A stretch of 64,000 nt of DNA from Candidatus Bathyarchaeota archaeon. Lineage in GTDB: Archaea; Thermoproteota; Bathyarchaeia; TCS64. Under the pieces are notes generated by a model that was not told the origin of the DNA, made no database searches, and saw nothing but the letters and a program-made list of their open reading frames with translations. The translations under genes were made by a program, and so were the position numbers. Positions 51,654-61,295 of this stretch are shown in pieces. Every line of letters starts with the position of its first letter. Position 1 is the first letter of the stretch. The stretch covers positions 1-64,000 of the forward strand of contig JAOZHP010000041.1 of the NCBI GenBank assembly GCA_026014815.1, given 5' to 3'.

Positions 51654-54011
51654 ATGAGTGAAAAGAACACACTTTACTTAGCTATTATAGCAATAGTTAT
51701 CTCAGTACTAGCAATTGGATTAACGTACACTTCTGAAGCCCCGGCAGGACTAACAGGTCCTGAAGGACCACAAGGCGTAACTGGGCCAGCCGGTCCCGCG
51801 GGTCCTGCTGGACCACCAGGAGCCTCGGTTACACTTGCTGCTGAACCAGAGTCTTGTGCAACTTGCCATGAAGGAGCTGGCGCCGAACATCAGGCGTCCT
51901 ATGACGAATTGAATCAGGACTCCATTACCGTTACAGATATGGCTTACGAGTATACTGCTCCGAATACACACACCGTAACCTTCACAATGCTCAAAGACGG
52001 TGAACCTTTTGATCCCGCCGACGCAGACAGAGTGCGGATGTACTATGTCCCGTGGACAGGCACGGCTTTCCAGTATGAGCCTGCCGCTTCAAGACTGGCC
52101 CTGACTGGGACCATGACATTTGATAGCGTTACAGGTGGAGTCACGAGTACACTGACCGATGACGACCCCAGGTATGCAAGCAGTTTCGACGATATGGATG
52201 GCGCCATCATGCTGTATGGCTATGATGGGGGTGTCGCTAGAATGCCTAATTCTCGCGTCCAGCAAGCCAAATATCCAATTGGAGGCCTGCTTGAGACTGG
52301 AGACGGCATTGATGACGTTTCTGCGGCCAACGTTGAAGGCTGCGAGAGATGCCACTCGGTGCCATACCTAAAGCACGGCTACTACATTACCCAGTTTAAC
52401 GATGATCCCACAACCGATTTCATCCTCTGCAAAGCCTGCCACATGGAGAACACCGACGGCGGCCACTACGAATGGCAGCTTTTGGTCGATGATCCTGTAA
52501 AGGCTGTTGAATGGCTGGAATCGGACGAGGACACGTCCATATTCACAGTTGAGCAGCTAGCCCAGTTAGAATACGCACCTACGCTGATGAACGACGTGCA
52601 CATGTCGCACGCCATGGAGTTCCCATACCCGCAGTCCATGTCAAACTGTATTGTCTGTCACGAGGACAAACTCGATGTCATATTGACGGAAGACAACTTC
52701 AACATGGAGACCTGCAAGAGCTGTCACGCCGTGACCGGCTCCGAGGAATATGGGACCGACGAGTTCGCACTGACAAACCTACTGCCCTCACCAATTCATG
52801 ACGCAATGGATCTAGAAACAACTGATTGCTCAGGCTGCCACAGTGATGGAAGCGCTATGGGTGACTTCGAAGATATCCACCCAGGCTACGACACTCTGAT
52901 CTATGCCTCTTTAGACCTGAAATACTCAGATGCCATCGTCATCACGATTGATGACGCATCTGTGGCCAACGACCTAGTCACAGTCCAGTTCAGCGCGACC
53001 GAGGTCACTGACCTCGCAGGGTTCGATGTCGAGGACATTGTGCCCACCGTGATGGTCGGAATGTATGGCTGGGACACGAAGGACTTCATCATCGGCCCAC
53101 ATGAGAGACTTGTAGACGACAATAACGACGGTGAGATCTCTAGGAGCAGCGGCGATAATAGAGCACTGGAATACGAGGCAGGTGATGAAGATCACCCGCG
53201 TGGTACGACGGTGTTGGCCGCAGGCGGCAGCTGGGAAGTCGTCCTAGACATGTCGACCTGGGGTGACCTGATCGACGACGGTACTGTAAGTAGATTGGAG
53301 ATTGCCGTAATGCCGGAACTGGAAGATGCTGATGGGGATGTCATTACACTCGATGCCCCCTCCAGAACCTTCGACCTTGCTACAGACGATTTCGATGATG
53401 ACTACTACAGCCCCATTGTGGACATTGAAGGATGTTACAACTGCCACGATGCGATTGGAGAACCCTACCACGGAGGTGATAGAGCCGGGAGTATCGTTGT
53501 CTGCAGGCTGTGTCACATCACGAAGGCTGATGGTTCTCATATAGAGATGCAGTCGAGGTCGCTAGACTCCTACGTCCATGCGATTCACTCAATGCAGCCG
53601 TTCGACATCGGCGACATTGATTTCACCGACGCTGTAGAAGAATTGCACTATGAGCATCACATCGGGTTCCCGTATCCCACACATGGAATTACAAACTGTG
53701 AGTCATGCCACGTTGAAGGTACATATGAGGTGCCCGATCAGACAAAGTCGCTACCTGGGCTGATATCAGCGTCTGATTCACTTGAAGGCTGGGACAGAGA
53801 CATCGAAGAAGTGCCAGAATATGCCACTGGTCCTGCTGCAAGAGCATGTGGTGGATGCCACAGAGCTGAGCTGATAAACGAGGATGATGCCAGTGGGCTT
53901 GCATCCTTCTACCAGCATATGAAGGCAGGCGGTTATCTTATCGAGGTAGTGGACGACGAGATCGCCACTATCATGGAAGTGATCGACGAAATCATGGCCT
54001 ACTTCAAGTAA
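51654..54011 (+). CDS. OmcA/MtrC-like decaheme c-type cytochrome with collagen-like linker
   Basis: 785 residues. N-terminal signal/anchor (TLYLAIIAIVISVLAIGLTY), nine Gly-X-Y triplets at about 32-58, then ten CXXCH haem sites: CATCH, CERCH, CKACH, CIVCH, CKSCH in the first half, CSGCH, CYNCH, CRLCH, CESCH, CGGCH in the second. They are grouped five or six plus four around beta-rich domains (IVITIDDASVANDLVTVQFS and similar), as in bacterial outer-surface OmcA/MtrC. Acidic overall, and no C-terminal anchor. A role in extracellular electron transfer is inferred. No cytochrome maturation genes or porin-partner genes are in the window. Confidence 0.92.
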   Translation: MSEKNTLYLAIIAIVISVLAIGLTYTSEAPAGLTGPEGPQGVTGPAGPAGPAGPPGASVTLAAEPESCATCHEGAGAEHQASYDELNQDSITVTDMAYEYTAPNTHTVTFTMLKDGEPFDPADADRVRMYYVPWTGTAFQYEPAASRLALTGTMTFDSVTGGVTSTLTDDDPRYASSFDDMDGAIMLYGYDGGVARMPNSRVQQAKYPIGGLLETGDGIDDVSAANVEGCERCHSVPYLKHGYYITQFNDDPTTDFILCKACHMENTDGGHYEWQLLVDDPVKAVEWLESDEDTSIFTVEQLAQLEYAPTLMNDVHMSHAMEFPYPQSMSNCIVCHEDKLDVILTEDNFNMETCKSCHAVTGSEEYGTDEFALTNLLPSPIHDAMDLETTDCSGCHSDGSAMGDFEDIHPGYDTLIYASLDLKYSDAIVITIDDASVANDLVTVQFSATEVTDLAGFDVEDIVPTVMVGMYGWDTKDFIIGPHERLVDDNNDGEISRSSGDNRALEYEAGDEDHPRGTTVLAAGGSWEVVLDMSTWGDLIDDGTVSRLEIAVMPELEDADGDVITLDAPSRTFDLATDDFDDDYYSPIVDIEGCYNCHDAIGEPYHGGDRAGSIVVCRLCHITKADGSHIEMQSRSLDSYVHAIHSMQPFDIGDIDFTDAVEELHYEHHIGFPYPTHGITNCESCHVEGTYEVPDQTKSLPGLISASDSLEGWDRDIEEVPEYATGPAARACGGCHRAELINEDDASGLASFYQHMKAGGYLIEVVDDEIATIMEVIDEIMAYFK

Positions 54012-54019
54012 GGAACAAT

Positions 54020-54053
54020 GCGAGCGGAAACCCCGCTCGCGAACCCTTTTTTT
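54020..54053 (+). terminator. hairpin terminator after the cytochrome gene
   Basis: Perfect 8-bp stem GCGAGCGG (54020-54027) and CCGCTCGC (54033-54040), loop AAACC, followed by a run of seven T at 54047-54053, starting 9 bases after the stop codon. Confidence 0.8.
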
Positions 54054-54431
54054 AAGCATCTCTCTCGTTCTGCGCGCGTGCAATAGTTTTATGTTTATCC
54101 AAAGTTTTTTTAATTATGGTTTCTTGTCCGTTGATCATTGTTTCAATCGTGATATCACTCAAGGAACCTTTTTCTCACTAAATATTGAGACATTTACTGA
54201 ATCTTTCGGATGAAAAATCTTCTTCCAGAAGAAATACCTGAGCGCGCTATTCTCCTGTAATTTCTGTTATTACACACACGTACGATCACATGGTATCCTG
54301 CCTCTAAAGAACTCCATAATCAAAAAAACGATAACGAAAACCAAAAATAACAAAGCCTTATAGAGTCCGAGGGCGGCTGTGCCCTATACGACAAAGAGGA
54401 ATGGGTAAAGTAGCTAGTCTCCGACTCGTAG
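54054..54431. other. 378-bp intergenic region between convergent genes
   Basis: No supported gene. On the minus strand a short hydrophobic frame (LYKALLFLVFVIVFLIMEFF, ending near 54284) without an ATG start lies downstream of the DUF3604 gene. It may be a tiny membrane peptide or a lost C-terminal anchor. Confidence 0.35.
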
Positions 54432-56642
54432 CTACCAGTTGATGAAGATGGGGCTGGTCCAAGCCATCGTCCCATCGGCCTGCACGATTCTGACCCAGTA
54501 GGCGTTCAACCCATTCATTGTGGAGTTAGCCTTGTAAGAGAACTCCAGTGTATCAGGCAACTCATCCCTGATGGTGGAGACCTTCACCCTCTGATTCAAC
54601 CCACCCGCCTCAATCACCTTTGCCTCATATTGGATGTCCTTGGGCTTGAAGGTGAACGTGGTTGGACCTGTATCGAAGGTAACCTCTGTTTCATCGTTAC
54701 CCTCCAGCCTCAGCAGCACTCCATCAGGGTCTCCCCCAGTGGTGGACCTCCATCTGAGCTCCGAGTCCGAGACCTTTTCCACTCCCTGGTACGGGTAATC
54801 GAAGGCAAACTCAGTGTGATCGGTGATTCTGCCGTTCTTTACTTTCAAACCGCCGTCCCATGTCACTACCTTGGGCCTGCTCCGGACCCTCGCGCCGCTC
54901 CACTCGATCTTGATGAGCTTCTCGGAGTCGTCCTTGGGCTCCGCGAATGGATGCCTGTAGATGAGTTCATCCCAGTTATAGATCTCGACCTCGTGAAGGG
55001 GAGCCGTGCCGACGATCTTCACTTTGATCTCTGGAGTCTTATCCGTCGAGTATTCCTCTCCCATGAGGTGCCCATCGGACATCACATGAACGATGATGCG
55101 TTCGCCAGTGGTGCCATATGTTCTTCTAGCCCAGAACGCCTCCCATAACCCCTCCCGAGTTAACTCCTTGGCGTAGACCCCGGTGTACCCACCCCTAGTA
55201 GTCATTCCTCCGGAAGGATATGTAAGCCCAGGCCTGGACGAATGATCATCGCTTGCAGCGATGAACCCTACCTTCATCCGTCTCCTCATGGCCTCCAGCA
55301 GGAACCACTCGAAGGTGCCGTGGTTGCTGTGCACCTCGATGACAGGGATAAACTCAGGATCATAGAAATCAAGGTTAGCGTGACGACCGCCAACGTGAGG
55401 AATAGCCAAGACATCTTTCCTTCCCCTGAATGTTTCCCACAGCTCACTGATGGGGTACCTGTCTGTATCCTCATCCACCTTGTCCTCGATGAGCCAGTGA
55501 TCACTCCTGTAAAGCTGCTCGTCATCCCCGAGGAAGTAGATGTTATGGTCTCCTCCACCAGGAGTTAGTCCAGACCACTCGTACCCGAGGAACGTAACGA
55601 ATTTTCCCGGATCATGGTACCGTCTTATCTGTTCCTTCACGTGTTCCCAGAGGGGGATGGTTATCTGGAAATCGTTTCCCTGCCACGCGGTAAAATCCAG
55701 CGCCGCTACATCCCTGACGAAAGAGAGGTACTCGGGCACAGAGCCTGTGCCCACTGTCTCCTTGGTCTGCCCGTGAGCGTCTCCCCAGTACAGCTTCAAC
55801 TCTGGCTCCCTCTCCAGAACCTGAATCGGGTTGGAGACTGCATGCAACCCATCATCATCCCTGACGGTGATACGCTGCAAACCAGGCTTTTTCAACGTAA
55901 CGTTGGGGAACCTGTGTGCGCCAGCGTCTTTCCCAATGAATTCGTATGACTCGGGTAGTCCTGCGTTGGAATCCTTGGTCTCGAAAGATACCTTCCCTCC
56001 ATACGAGTCTGAGCGGTTCCCGTAAATATCCAGGGCTCTGACCGTGACGTCGAAGGGAGACCCCGCGACTACATGAGATGGACCAACCACCTGAATCTGG
56101 CTAACCATTTCACCGATAATAGTGATGCTAGGTGAACCCTCAACCGGCTTGTATAAGCCTGTGCCGAAGGGATCAACGAATACCTTGAAGAGGTACTCTG
56201 CCTCCCGTGAGGTCTTCAATTGAATTCCGGGGCTACCCCGGCTAGTATCACCGAAGGTGAAAACTAGTTGGTCTCCCTCGTAGAGGGAGCCGTCCTTGAC
56301 GTCAACCTGGAATGCTGACCAGAATGGGCGAATGTGACTGGCTCTCAATGTGCTCCTTGCTGAGCCAAACAGCTCGATTTCCTTGCTCAATGTTCGTGTA
56401 ATGGGGATAGAGTCCGCGATGAGTCTAACATCACGACTACAGGTGACAGTGGTGTACCCGGGAGCCTTCGGGTCATCGACTTGTGGTCTCATACCGCCTC
56501 GTCTGGCGACACGTATGCTACCTCCATCATCGATGCCGTACTTACCTACGGTGTAAACGATCTTGAAGGTTCCATAACTGCCGACGATATAAGAGCCGCC
56601 AGGCCCTTCCGCTGAGCCTAACCAAGAATTATCAGTGCGCAT
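54432..56642 (-). CDS. DUF3604 (PHP-like) family protein
   Basis: 736 residues. The N-terminal third is a beta-rich region with Ig-like segments (IQVVGPSHVVAGSPFDVTVR). The DUF3604 core starts at about 295 with LYWGDAHGQTKETVGTG, then GYEWSGLTPGGGDHNIYF, VLAIPHVGGRHANLDFYDPE, VIEVHSNHGTFEWFLLEAMR and GFIAASDDHSSRPGL. These His and Asp residues match a PHP-type metal hydrolase site. Family members are poorly characterised. No signal peptide is evident, so location is uncertain. Isolated gene, ending TAG at 54432. Confidence 0.82.
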   Translation of the reverse strand: MRTDNSWLGSAEGPGGSYIVGSYGTFKIVYTVGKYGIDDGGSIRVARRGGMRPQVDDPKAPGYTTVTCSRDVRLIADSIPITRTLSKEIELFGSARSTLRASHIRPFWSAFQVDVKDGSLYEGDQLVFTFGDTSRGSPGIQLKTSREAEYLFKVFVDPFGTGLYKPVEGSPSITIIGEMVSQIQVVGPSHVVAGSPFDVTVRALDIYGNRSDSYGGKVSFETKDSNAGLPESYEFIGKDAGAHRFPNVTLKKPGLQRITVRDDDGLHAVSNPIQVLEREPELKLYWGDAHGQTKETVGTGSVPEYLSFVRDVAALDFTAWQGNDFQITIPLWEHVKEQIRRYHDPGKFVTFLGYEWSGLTPGGGDHNIYFLGDDEQLYRSDHWLIEDKVDEDTDRYPISELWETFRGRKDVLAIPHVGGRHANLDFYDPEFIPVIEVHSNHGTFEWFLLEAMRRRMKVGFIAASDDHSSRPGLTYPSGGMTTRGGYTGVYAKELTREGLWEAFWARRTYGTTGERIIVHVMSDGHLMGEEYSTDKTPEIKVKIVGTAPLHEVEIYNWDELIYRHPFAEPKDDSEKLIKIEWSGARVRSRPKVVTWDGGLKVKNGRITDHTEFAFDYPYQGVEKVSDSELRWRSTTGGDPDGVLLRLEGNDETEVTFDTGPTTFTFKPKDIQYEAKVIEAGGLNQRVKVSTIRDELPDTLEFSYKANSTMNGLNAYWVRIVQADGTMAWTSPIFINW

Positions 56643-56735
56643 ACACCTAAGTAAATGCTGAATATAATAAAATCACGCAAACGAGTTTCTTACCTCTCCT
56701 AATAAAGAGATGAGATTAGATTAGCACCTGACCTG

Positions 56736-57521
56736 TTATCTAACCTCGTCTAGTGCCTTCACCATAGAGCTTGTGATCGAGTAGAGCAACGAGACATCGC
56801 CTCCGGCAACCAGCACCCGTGCGCCGTCATCGACTGCCTTCTTCACAGACTCACTGAACGGCGGGTACAGGAACCTGGCGAGGGGCACATTATACTTCTC
56901 ACAAAGCTCCTGTGTGTGCTTGATTGCCCGCTGAGTTTCAGGGTTCTGAACCGTGTTGTATCCGGCTTTCATCGAGTAGTCTCTGCCGCCGAAGAAAGCA
57001 AAATCCACCCCCTCCACTTGAACGATCTTCTCGATGTTCTCCACAGCGGTCTTGCTCTCCACGAGGGGAATCACCATTATGTTCTCGTTTGCCTTCTCCC
57101 AGTAGTCACCTGTGAAACCCGCGGAGTACTTTGCGGCGCGTGTCAGGTAACACGCCCCCCTGTTACCCGCAGGTGGATACCTGCAGTCCTTAACTATCTC
57201 CTCCACCTCCTCGGCGGTCTCCACCATGGGGACAACCACACCCATGGCGCCGAGGTCAAGCACCTTCTGGGTCATGATCCTTGAACGCTCAGGAATCCTC
57301 ACGAGAGGCACCACACCCGCCGACTCGGCGGCCCGGATCAGGTGCCCAAACTTCTGTGTGTCAACGGTGCCTGTGGGGCCATGCTCCGTATCGATAATAA
57401 CAAAGTCAAGCCCCGCGTGGTCAAGTATCTCCATGACCACAGGGCTCGAAGAGAACAGGAAGGTACCCACAATGACCTTGCCGTCACTGAGCTTCTGTTT
57501 CAAAGGGTTAGGCTTCAACAA
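56736..57521 (-). CDS. HpcH/HpaI-type aldolase/citrate lyase family protein
   Basis: 261 residues: IVGTFLFSSSPVVMEILDHA, DFVIIDTEHGPTGT (metal/base region), PLVRIPERS (Arg), LGAMGVVVPMVETAEEVEEI, PPAGNRGACY and VIPLVESKTAVENIEKIVQV (metal Glu). Class II aldolases of this family cleave 2-keto-3-deoxy sugars or 4-hydroxy-2-oxo acids to pyruvate and an aldehyde. Begins 8 bases after the creatininase-family gene stop, so the two form an operon. Confidence 0.88.
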   Translation of the reverse strand: MLKPNPLKQKLSDGKVIVGTFLFSSSPVVMEILDHAGLDFVIIDTEHGPTGTVDTQKFGHLIRAAESAGVVPLVRIPERSRIMTQKVLDLGAMGVVVPMVETAEEVEEIVKDCRYPPAGNRGACYLTRAAKYSAGFTGDYWEKANENIMVIPLVESKTAVENIEKIVQVEGVDFAFFGGRDYSMKAGYNTVQNPETQRAIKHTQELCEKYNVPLARFLYPPFSESVKKAVDDGARVLVAGGDVSLLYSITSSMVKALDEVR

Positions 57522-57528
57522 TTTTCAC

Positions 57529-58347
57529 CTACAGTAGCTCAGCCTTGGTTACTTGGCAGAGCCAGTCGATGATAACCTTGTACACCTTCTCCCCTGTCTC
57601 TGCGGTCGCTATCGATGGGTCACCCATGACTCCGAAGGCAGTCATCTCCTTCATGCCCCACCCGCTACGTGCGATGGTCACGGAGCCAGTGTACGGCTTC
57701 TTCGCGTATGGATCCAACTCCTCCGGTACATAGAATGGCTCACCCCTGTTCTTGGATACCAGCTTGGGAGTCGAATACACCATCCTAGCGGTCTCACCCT
57801 CCCCTGAGTGATGCTCATGCCTCGGTCTTGAAGATGTTAACACCTCCGGGTACTTGGCGCCCATCACTGGAAGCCAGTCAGGCACAATGATCTTCGAGTC
57901 CTTCATGATGAGTGCCAGCTCGTTCGCCACTAACCTGAGTGTAGGCAGGTTACCGCCGTGCCCCAGCAACAACATGAACTTCCTGAAACCATGCAGATGA
58001 AGACTCCTGCAGACATCAGTGATTACCCGCATCAACGTCTCGCTGCTCACCGTGATAGTACCAGGAAACTTGAGGTGTGCGTGACTCACCCCAAAAGGAA
58101 TCGTCGGTGCCGCGCAGATCGTCAAACCCTCGTCCGCGAGTTGCTTGATCACCATCTTGGCCATGTCCGTGGCCTGCATGGTGTCAGAGCCTAACGGCAG
58201 ATGGGTGCCATGCTGCTCCACTGAGCCCACAGGCACGATGACTACATCGGTCTTCGCCAATGCCTCCTCTACCTCGGGCCAACTCATCTCAAAGAGAGTT
58301 TTGGGGCCCTTAACCTCGTATAACGTGTCTTCTAACAACGTGCTCAC
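57529..58347 (-). CDS. creatininase family amidohydrolase (intact paralogue)
   Basis: 272 residues: VIVPVGSVEQHGTHLPLGSD, PTIPFGVSHAHLKFPGTITV, FMLLLGHGGNLPTLRLVANE and RHEHHSGEGETARM (equivalent to HAGExETS), with the C-terminal GVMGDPSIATAETGEKV. All metal ligands appear present. Substrate unknown; family includes creatininase, formamide hydrolases of riboflavin/F420 synthesis and others. First gene of the minus operon with the aldolase. Compare the frameshifted copy at 16324-17138. Confidence 0.87.
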   Translation of the reverse strand: MSTLLEDTLYEVKGPKTLFEMSWPEVEEALAKTDVVIVPVGSVEQHGTHLPLGSDTMQATDMAKMVIKQLADEGLTICAAPTIPFGVSHAHLKFPGTITVSSETLMRVITDVCRSLHLHGFRKFMLLLGHGGNLPTLRLVANELALIMKDSKIIVPDWLPVMGAKYPEVLTSSRPRHEHHSGEGETARMVYSTPKLVSKNRGEPFYVPEELDPYAKKPYTGSVTIARSGWGMKEMTAFGVMGDPSIATAETGEKVYKVIIDWLCQVTKAELL

Positions 58348-58427
58348 GTGGTCTACGTTCGTGAATCCGTATTTCTATTTATTCAGTCCTTCAATCATTT
58401 TTTATTCCAAGGCTCGCAGATAGCCCC

Positions 58428-59483
58428 ATGACCTTCAAAATACATGGAAAAAAGGTTCCACGGGGGAGCCGGGACTATTTCAGCATCAAAGTCGCCCCAA
58501 TGCTCAACGGCAGCGACCTATCAATCCCCGTACACGTAGTGCACGGAGAGAAGGAAGGACCCGTAATGGGCTTATTCGCCAACATTCATGGCTCAGAGTA
58601 CTACCAGAATAGAGTCCTACGAAGACTCGTAGAGGACATAGAACCATCTGAATTGAAGGGCACCATTGTGGCGGTGCCTGTCGCTAACCCTTACGCCTTC
58701 CAGCACATGTCTAGGCAGACCCCGAATCCACCGGAGGAAACCGTGGATTTTGCCAACATGAACAGGGTTTTCCCCGGGAAACGGAATACTCCCCTCTTCG
58801 GCAGCATGGTGAGCACCGATATCAGCCTCACCATGAGGATGGCTGCTCTGCTCTCCGATGAGGTGATACCGCTGTGCACCCACATCATGGATTATCACGG
58901 CCAGATGAGGGGAATGGCTCTCAAGAAGATGCTCTTCAATCTGGACGAGAAATCCAAGGTGATGGCTAAAGTGTTCGGCCTCGGAGTACTGCATGATCCA
59001 CCTGGCAGCATAAGCGCCGGCTCCTTCATGCCTATGACTAGATACGCTGGGAAGCTGGGGATACCATCCATCGTACCAGAGATCGGGGGCGGAGGCCACG
59101 GTGAGCCTTTCGAGAAGGAATGCGAGAACATGGCCGTCAAAGGCAGCATCAACGTCATGAAGCACCTAGATATGCTGGAAGGTGAGCCTGATGTACCCGA
59201 GAAACAGTTCTACTTCGTGAAAGCACCTCACGTGAGGTCAACGGTGGGAGGATACTTCGTAACCGACATGGTAGCCGGTGACGTTGGGGTAGGCAAGGAG
59301 CCCCGCGAGGTAACTGAAGGCGAGGTCCTGGGCACGGTCAACAGCCCCTACTCCTTCAAGGAGCTTGAGCAGATCAAGGCGCCATGCGACGGACTCATCT
59401 ACGCTTGCAGAGTCTCGGGACTCGTGGAGGCTCAGAGCGAGGTCCTCGCCGTAGCCGACTACGACGGGTCCAAGTGGATCTAG
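58428..59483 (+). CDS. succinylglutamate desuccinylase/aspartoacylase family protein
   Basis: 351 residues: zinc motif GLFANIHGSEYYQNRVLRRL (HxxE), a middle segment with FANMNRVFPGK (Arg/Asn substrate loop), THIMDYHGQMRG (third zinc His), PSIVPEIGGGGHGEPFEKEC (catalytic Glu), and a C-terminal barrel-hybrid domain GGYFVTDMVAGDVGVGKEPR. Removes acyl groups from N-acyl amino acids or related amides. Starts 80 bases from the divergent creatininase operon, so may share regulation. Confidence 0.87.
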   Translation: MTFKIHGKKVPRGSRDYFSIKVAPMLNGSDLSIPVHVVHGEKEGPVMGLFANIHGSEYYQNRVLRRLVEDIEPSELKGTIVAVPVANPYAFQHMSRQTPNPPEETVDFANMNRVFPGKRNTPLFGSMVSTDISLTMRMAALLSDEVIPLCTHIMDYHGQMRGMALKKMLFNLDEKSKVMAKVFGLGVLHDPPGSISAGSFMPMTRYAGKLGIPSIVPEIGGGGHGEPFEKECENMAVKGSINVMKHLDMLEGEPDVPEKQFYFVKAPHVRSTVGGYFVTDMVAGDVGVGKEPREVTEGEVLGTVNSPYSFKELEQIKAPCDGLIYACRVSGLVEAQSEVLAVADYDGSKWI

Positions 59484-59521
59484 CCCAACTCTTTTAACAC
59501 CCCATCCACTTTTTCAGTGAA

Positions 59522-60265
59522 ATGAACCACATCAAGGGCGTGTTCTTCGACCTCCACGGCACCCTTCTACTCTCAGACGACGTGGACAAGGCGTGGGACG
59601 AGTGGTCACAAGCATTTCACGAAGCCATGAAAAACAGAGGAGCACAGCTGGACCTTATAGAGTTCAGGAAGGTTCTCAGCCAACTCTTTGACAGCCCTGA
59701 ACCAGAGTACAGTGCCCCCGGTTTATCCCTCTTCGAGAGACGAGTGATGCAGCTATGCGGTAACCTAGGGTTACCCATGCCTCGGGACGAATTACGTCCC
59801 TTCGTGGACAGAATAATACGTGTATGGCACCGTGACATGTACCTGGACCCAGAGACCGAGGAAGTGTTGAGCGCAATAAAGAAACAATACAAAGTAGGGC
59901 TCATCACCAACTGGGAGCACACCCCCAGAATCACAGAGCTACTTGAAGAGCTAAAGATGGGTCACCTCTTCGACACCGTGGTCGTATCAGATGATGTAGG
60001 TGTAGCTAAGCCTCTGCCTGAGATCTTTGATGTGGCTTTCAGGCAGACAGGCATCCTCTCCTCTGAGGCGGTGTATGTCGGTGACATGGATGTCGATGTT
60101 CAAGGCTCAATCAACGCGGGGGTTCACCCCGTCTTAATCCAGAGACCCGAGGACAACGGCAGATGGGGCCAGTACACCAGCGAAAACCACAGTGACTACG
60201 ACCCCGAGAAAGTCACATACATCTCAGCCCTTAACGAGCTTTTAACCATCTTTGGGCTCAAGTAA
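59522..60265 (+). CDS. HAD-superfamily hydrolase
   Basis: 247 residues. Motif I reads FFDLHGTLL, with His where the second Asp of DxDGT usually stands. Motif II is VGLITNWEHTPRI, motif III VAKPLPEIFDVAF, motif IV YVGDMDVDVQGSINAG. Alpha-helical cap of about 80 residues after motif I. Phosphatase or phosphonatase-type activity expected; the motif I change is known in some subgroups and may alter activity. Lies 38 bases after the aspartoacylase-like gene. Confidence 0.83.
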   Translation: MNHIKGVFFDLHGTLLLSDDVDKAWDEWSQAFHEAMKNRGAQLDLIEFRKVLSQLFDSPEPEYSAPGLSLFERRVMQLCGNLGLPMPRDELRPFVDRIIRVWHRDMYLDPETEEVLSAIKKQYKVGLITNWEHTPRITELLEELKMGHLFDTVVVSDDVGVAKPLPEIFDVAFRQTGILSSEAVYVGDMDVDVQGSINAGVHPVLIQRPEDNGRWGQYTSENHSDYDPEKVTYISALNELLTIFGLK

Positions 60266-60302
60266 GAAACTTATTATCCCCTGATCTCCCTTCCTTCTTG
60301 AC

Positions 60303-61295
60303 TTGGCACCGGATAGACTCAGGGTAAGCGTAGGAACAGCGTCAGTGCTGGGGCTCCTCAAGTACAGGCTCGCAGTGCCACCCACCACAGCGTACATCAT
60401 GAGTTACACAGAGGGCAGCTGCACCGCTAACTGCGCCTTCTGTGCTCAGGCGCGGGATCACACCGCGGACAAGGAACACCTGAGCCGCGTTGTATGGCCG
60501 GACTTCACCCTTGAATCTGTGTTAGAAGGCTTCAGGAACCCAGCCATGAACGTGCTTGAACGCATCTGCGTCCAAGTTATCATCTACCCCGGATTCCTTC
60601 AGGACACATTGAGCCTAGTGAAGCTGTTCAGACGGGAGACAGAGCTACCCGTGTCCGTTGACATCTGCCCCGTGTCCCCCGAGGCACTACAGGAGCTGAA
60701 GGACGCAGGGGCTGACCGCATCGGGATACCCCTCGACGGCTCCACACCAGAGATATTCGACAAGGTGAAAGGCAAAGGCGTTAAAGCATCCTACCGATGG
60801 AAGAACCACTTCAAGGCACTACAAACAGCGGTGGAGATATTCGGTGAGACCCATGTTGGTAGCAACATCATCGTTGGACTTGGGGAGACTGAGCGTGATG
60901 TCGTCGAGCTGATTCAACGACTCCACAACCTGAAGATTATGCCGGTGTTGTTCGCGTTCACGCCACTGAAGGGCACACGGCTAGAGCATCTACCGCAGCC
61001 ACCGGTGGACAGCTACAGACGTCTCCAGGCTGCTCGTTACCTCATAGTTCACCGTAAGGCGCGGTTATCAGACATCCAGTTCAGTGATGAAGGCAGGATA
61101 ACCGGTTACGGTGACGTTGATCTAGCCGAGGCGTTGAGTGACGGGGAGGCATTCAGGACAACTGGGTGCCCAGGATGCAACAGGCCTTTCTACAATGAGC
61201 GACCCAGTGGCCCTTTCTATAATTACCCGAGGCCACTCAGCGGCGAAGAAGTAAAAACAGAGTTAAGATTAATCGGAGTTGAACAAGATGACTGA
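60303..61295 (+). CDS. BioB-like radical SAM protein, probable lipoyl synthase subunit (LipS type)
   Basis: 330 residues from TTG. Radical SAM cluster motif CTANCAFCAQ (around 40), then VVWPDFTLESVLEGFRN, SVDICPVSPEALQELKDAGA, GSNIIVGLGETERDVVELIQ, and a C-terminal CPGCNRPFYNERPSGPFYNY with extra cysteines that may bind a second cluster (sulfur donor). Biotin-synthase-like proteins next to lplA/lplB and paired with a second radical SAM gene match the two-component lipoyl synthase (LipS1/LipS2) shown in Thermococcus kodakarensis. Overlaps lplA by 8 bases. I do not assign which of the two it is. Confidence 0.8.
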   Translation: MAPDRLRVSVGTASVLGLLKYRLAVPPTTAYIMSYTEGSCTANCAFCAQARDHTADKEHLSRVVWPDFTLESVLEGFRNPAMNVLERICVQVIIYPGFLQDTLSLVKLFRRETELPVSVDICPVSPEALQELKDAGADRIGIPLDGSTPEIFDKVKGKGVKASYRWKNHFKALQTAVEIFGETHVGSNIIVGLGETERDVVELIQRLHNLKIMPVLFAFTPLKGTRLEHLPQPPVDSYRRLQAARYLIVHRKARLSDIQFSDEGRITGYGDVDLAEALSDGEAFRTTGCPGCNRPFYNERPSGPFYNYPRPLSGEEVKTELRLIGVEQDD

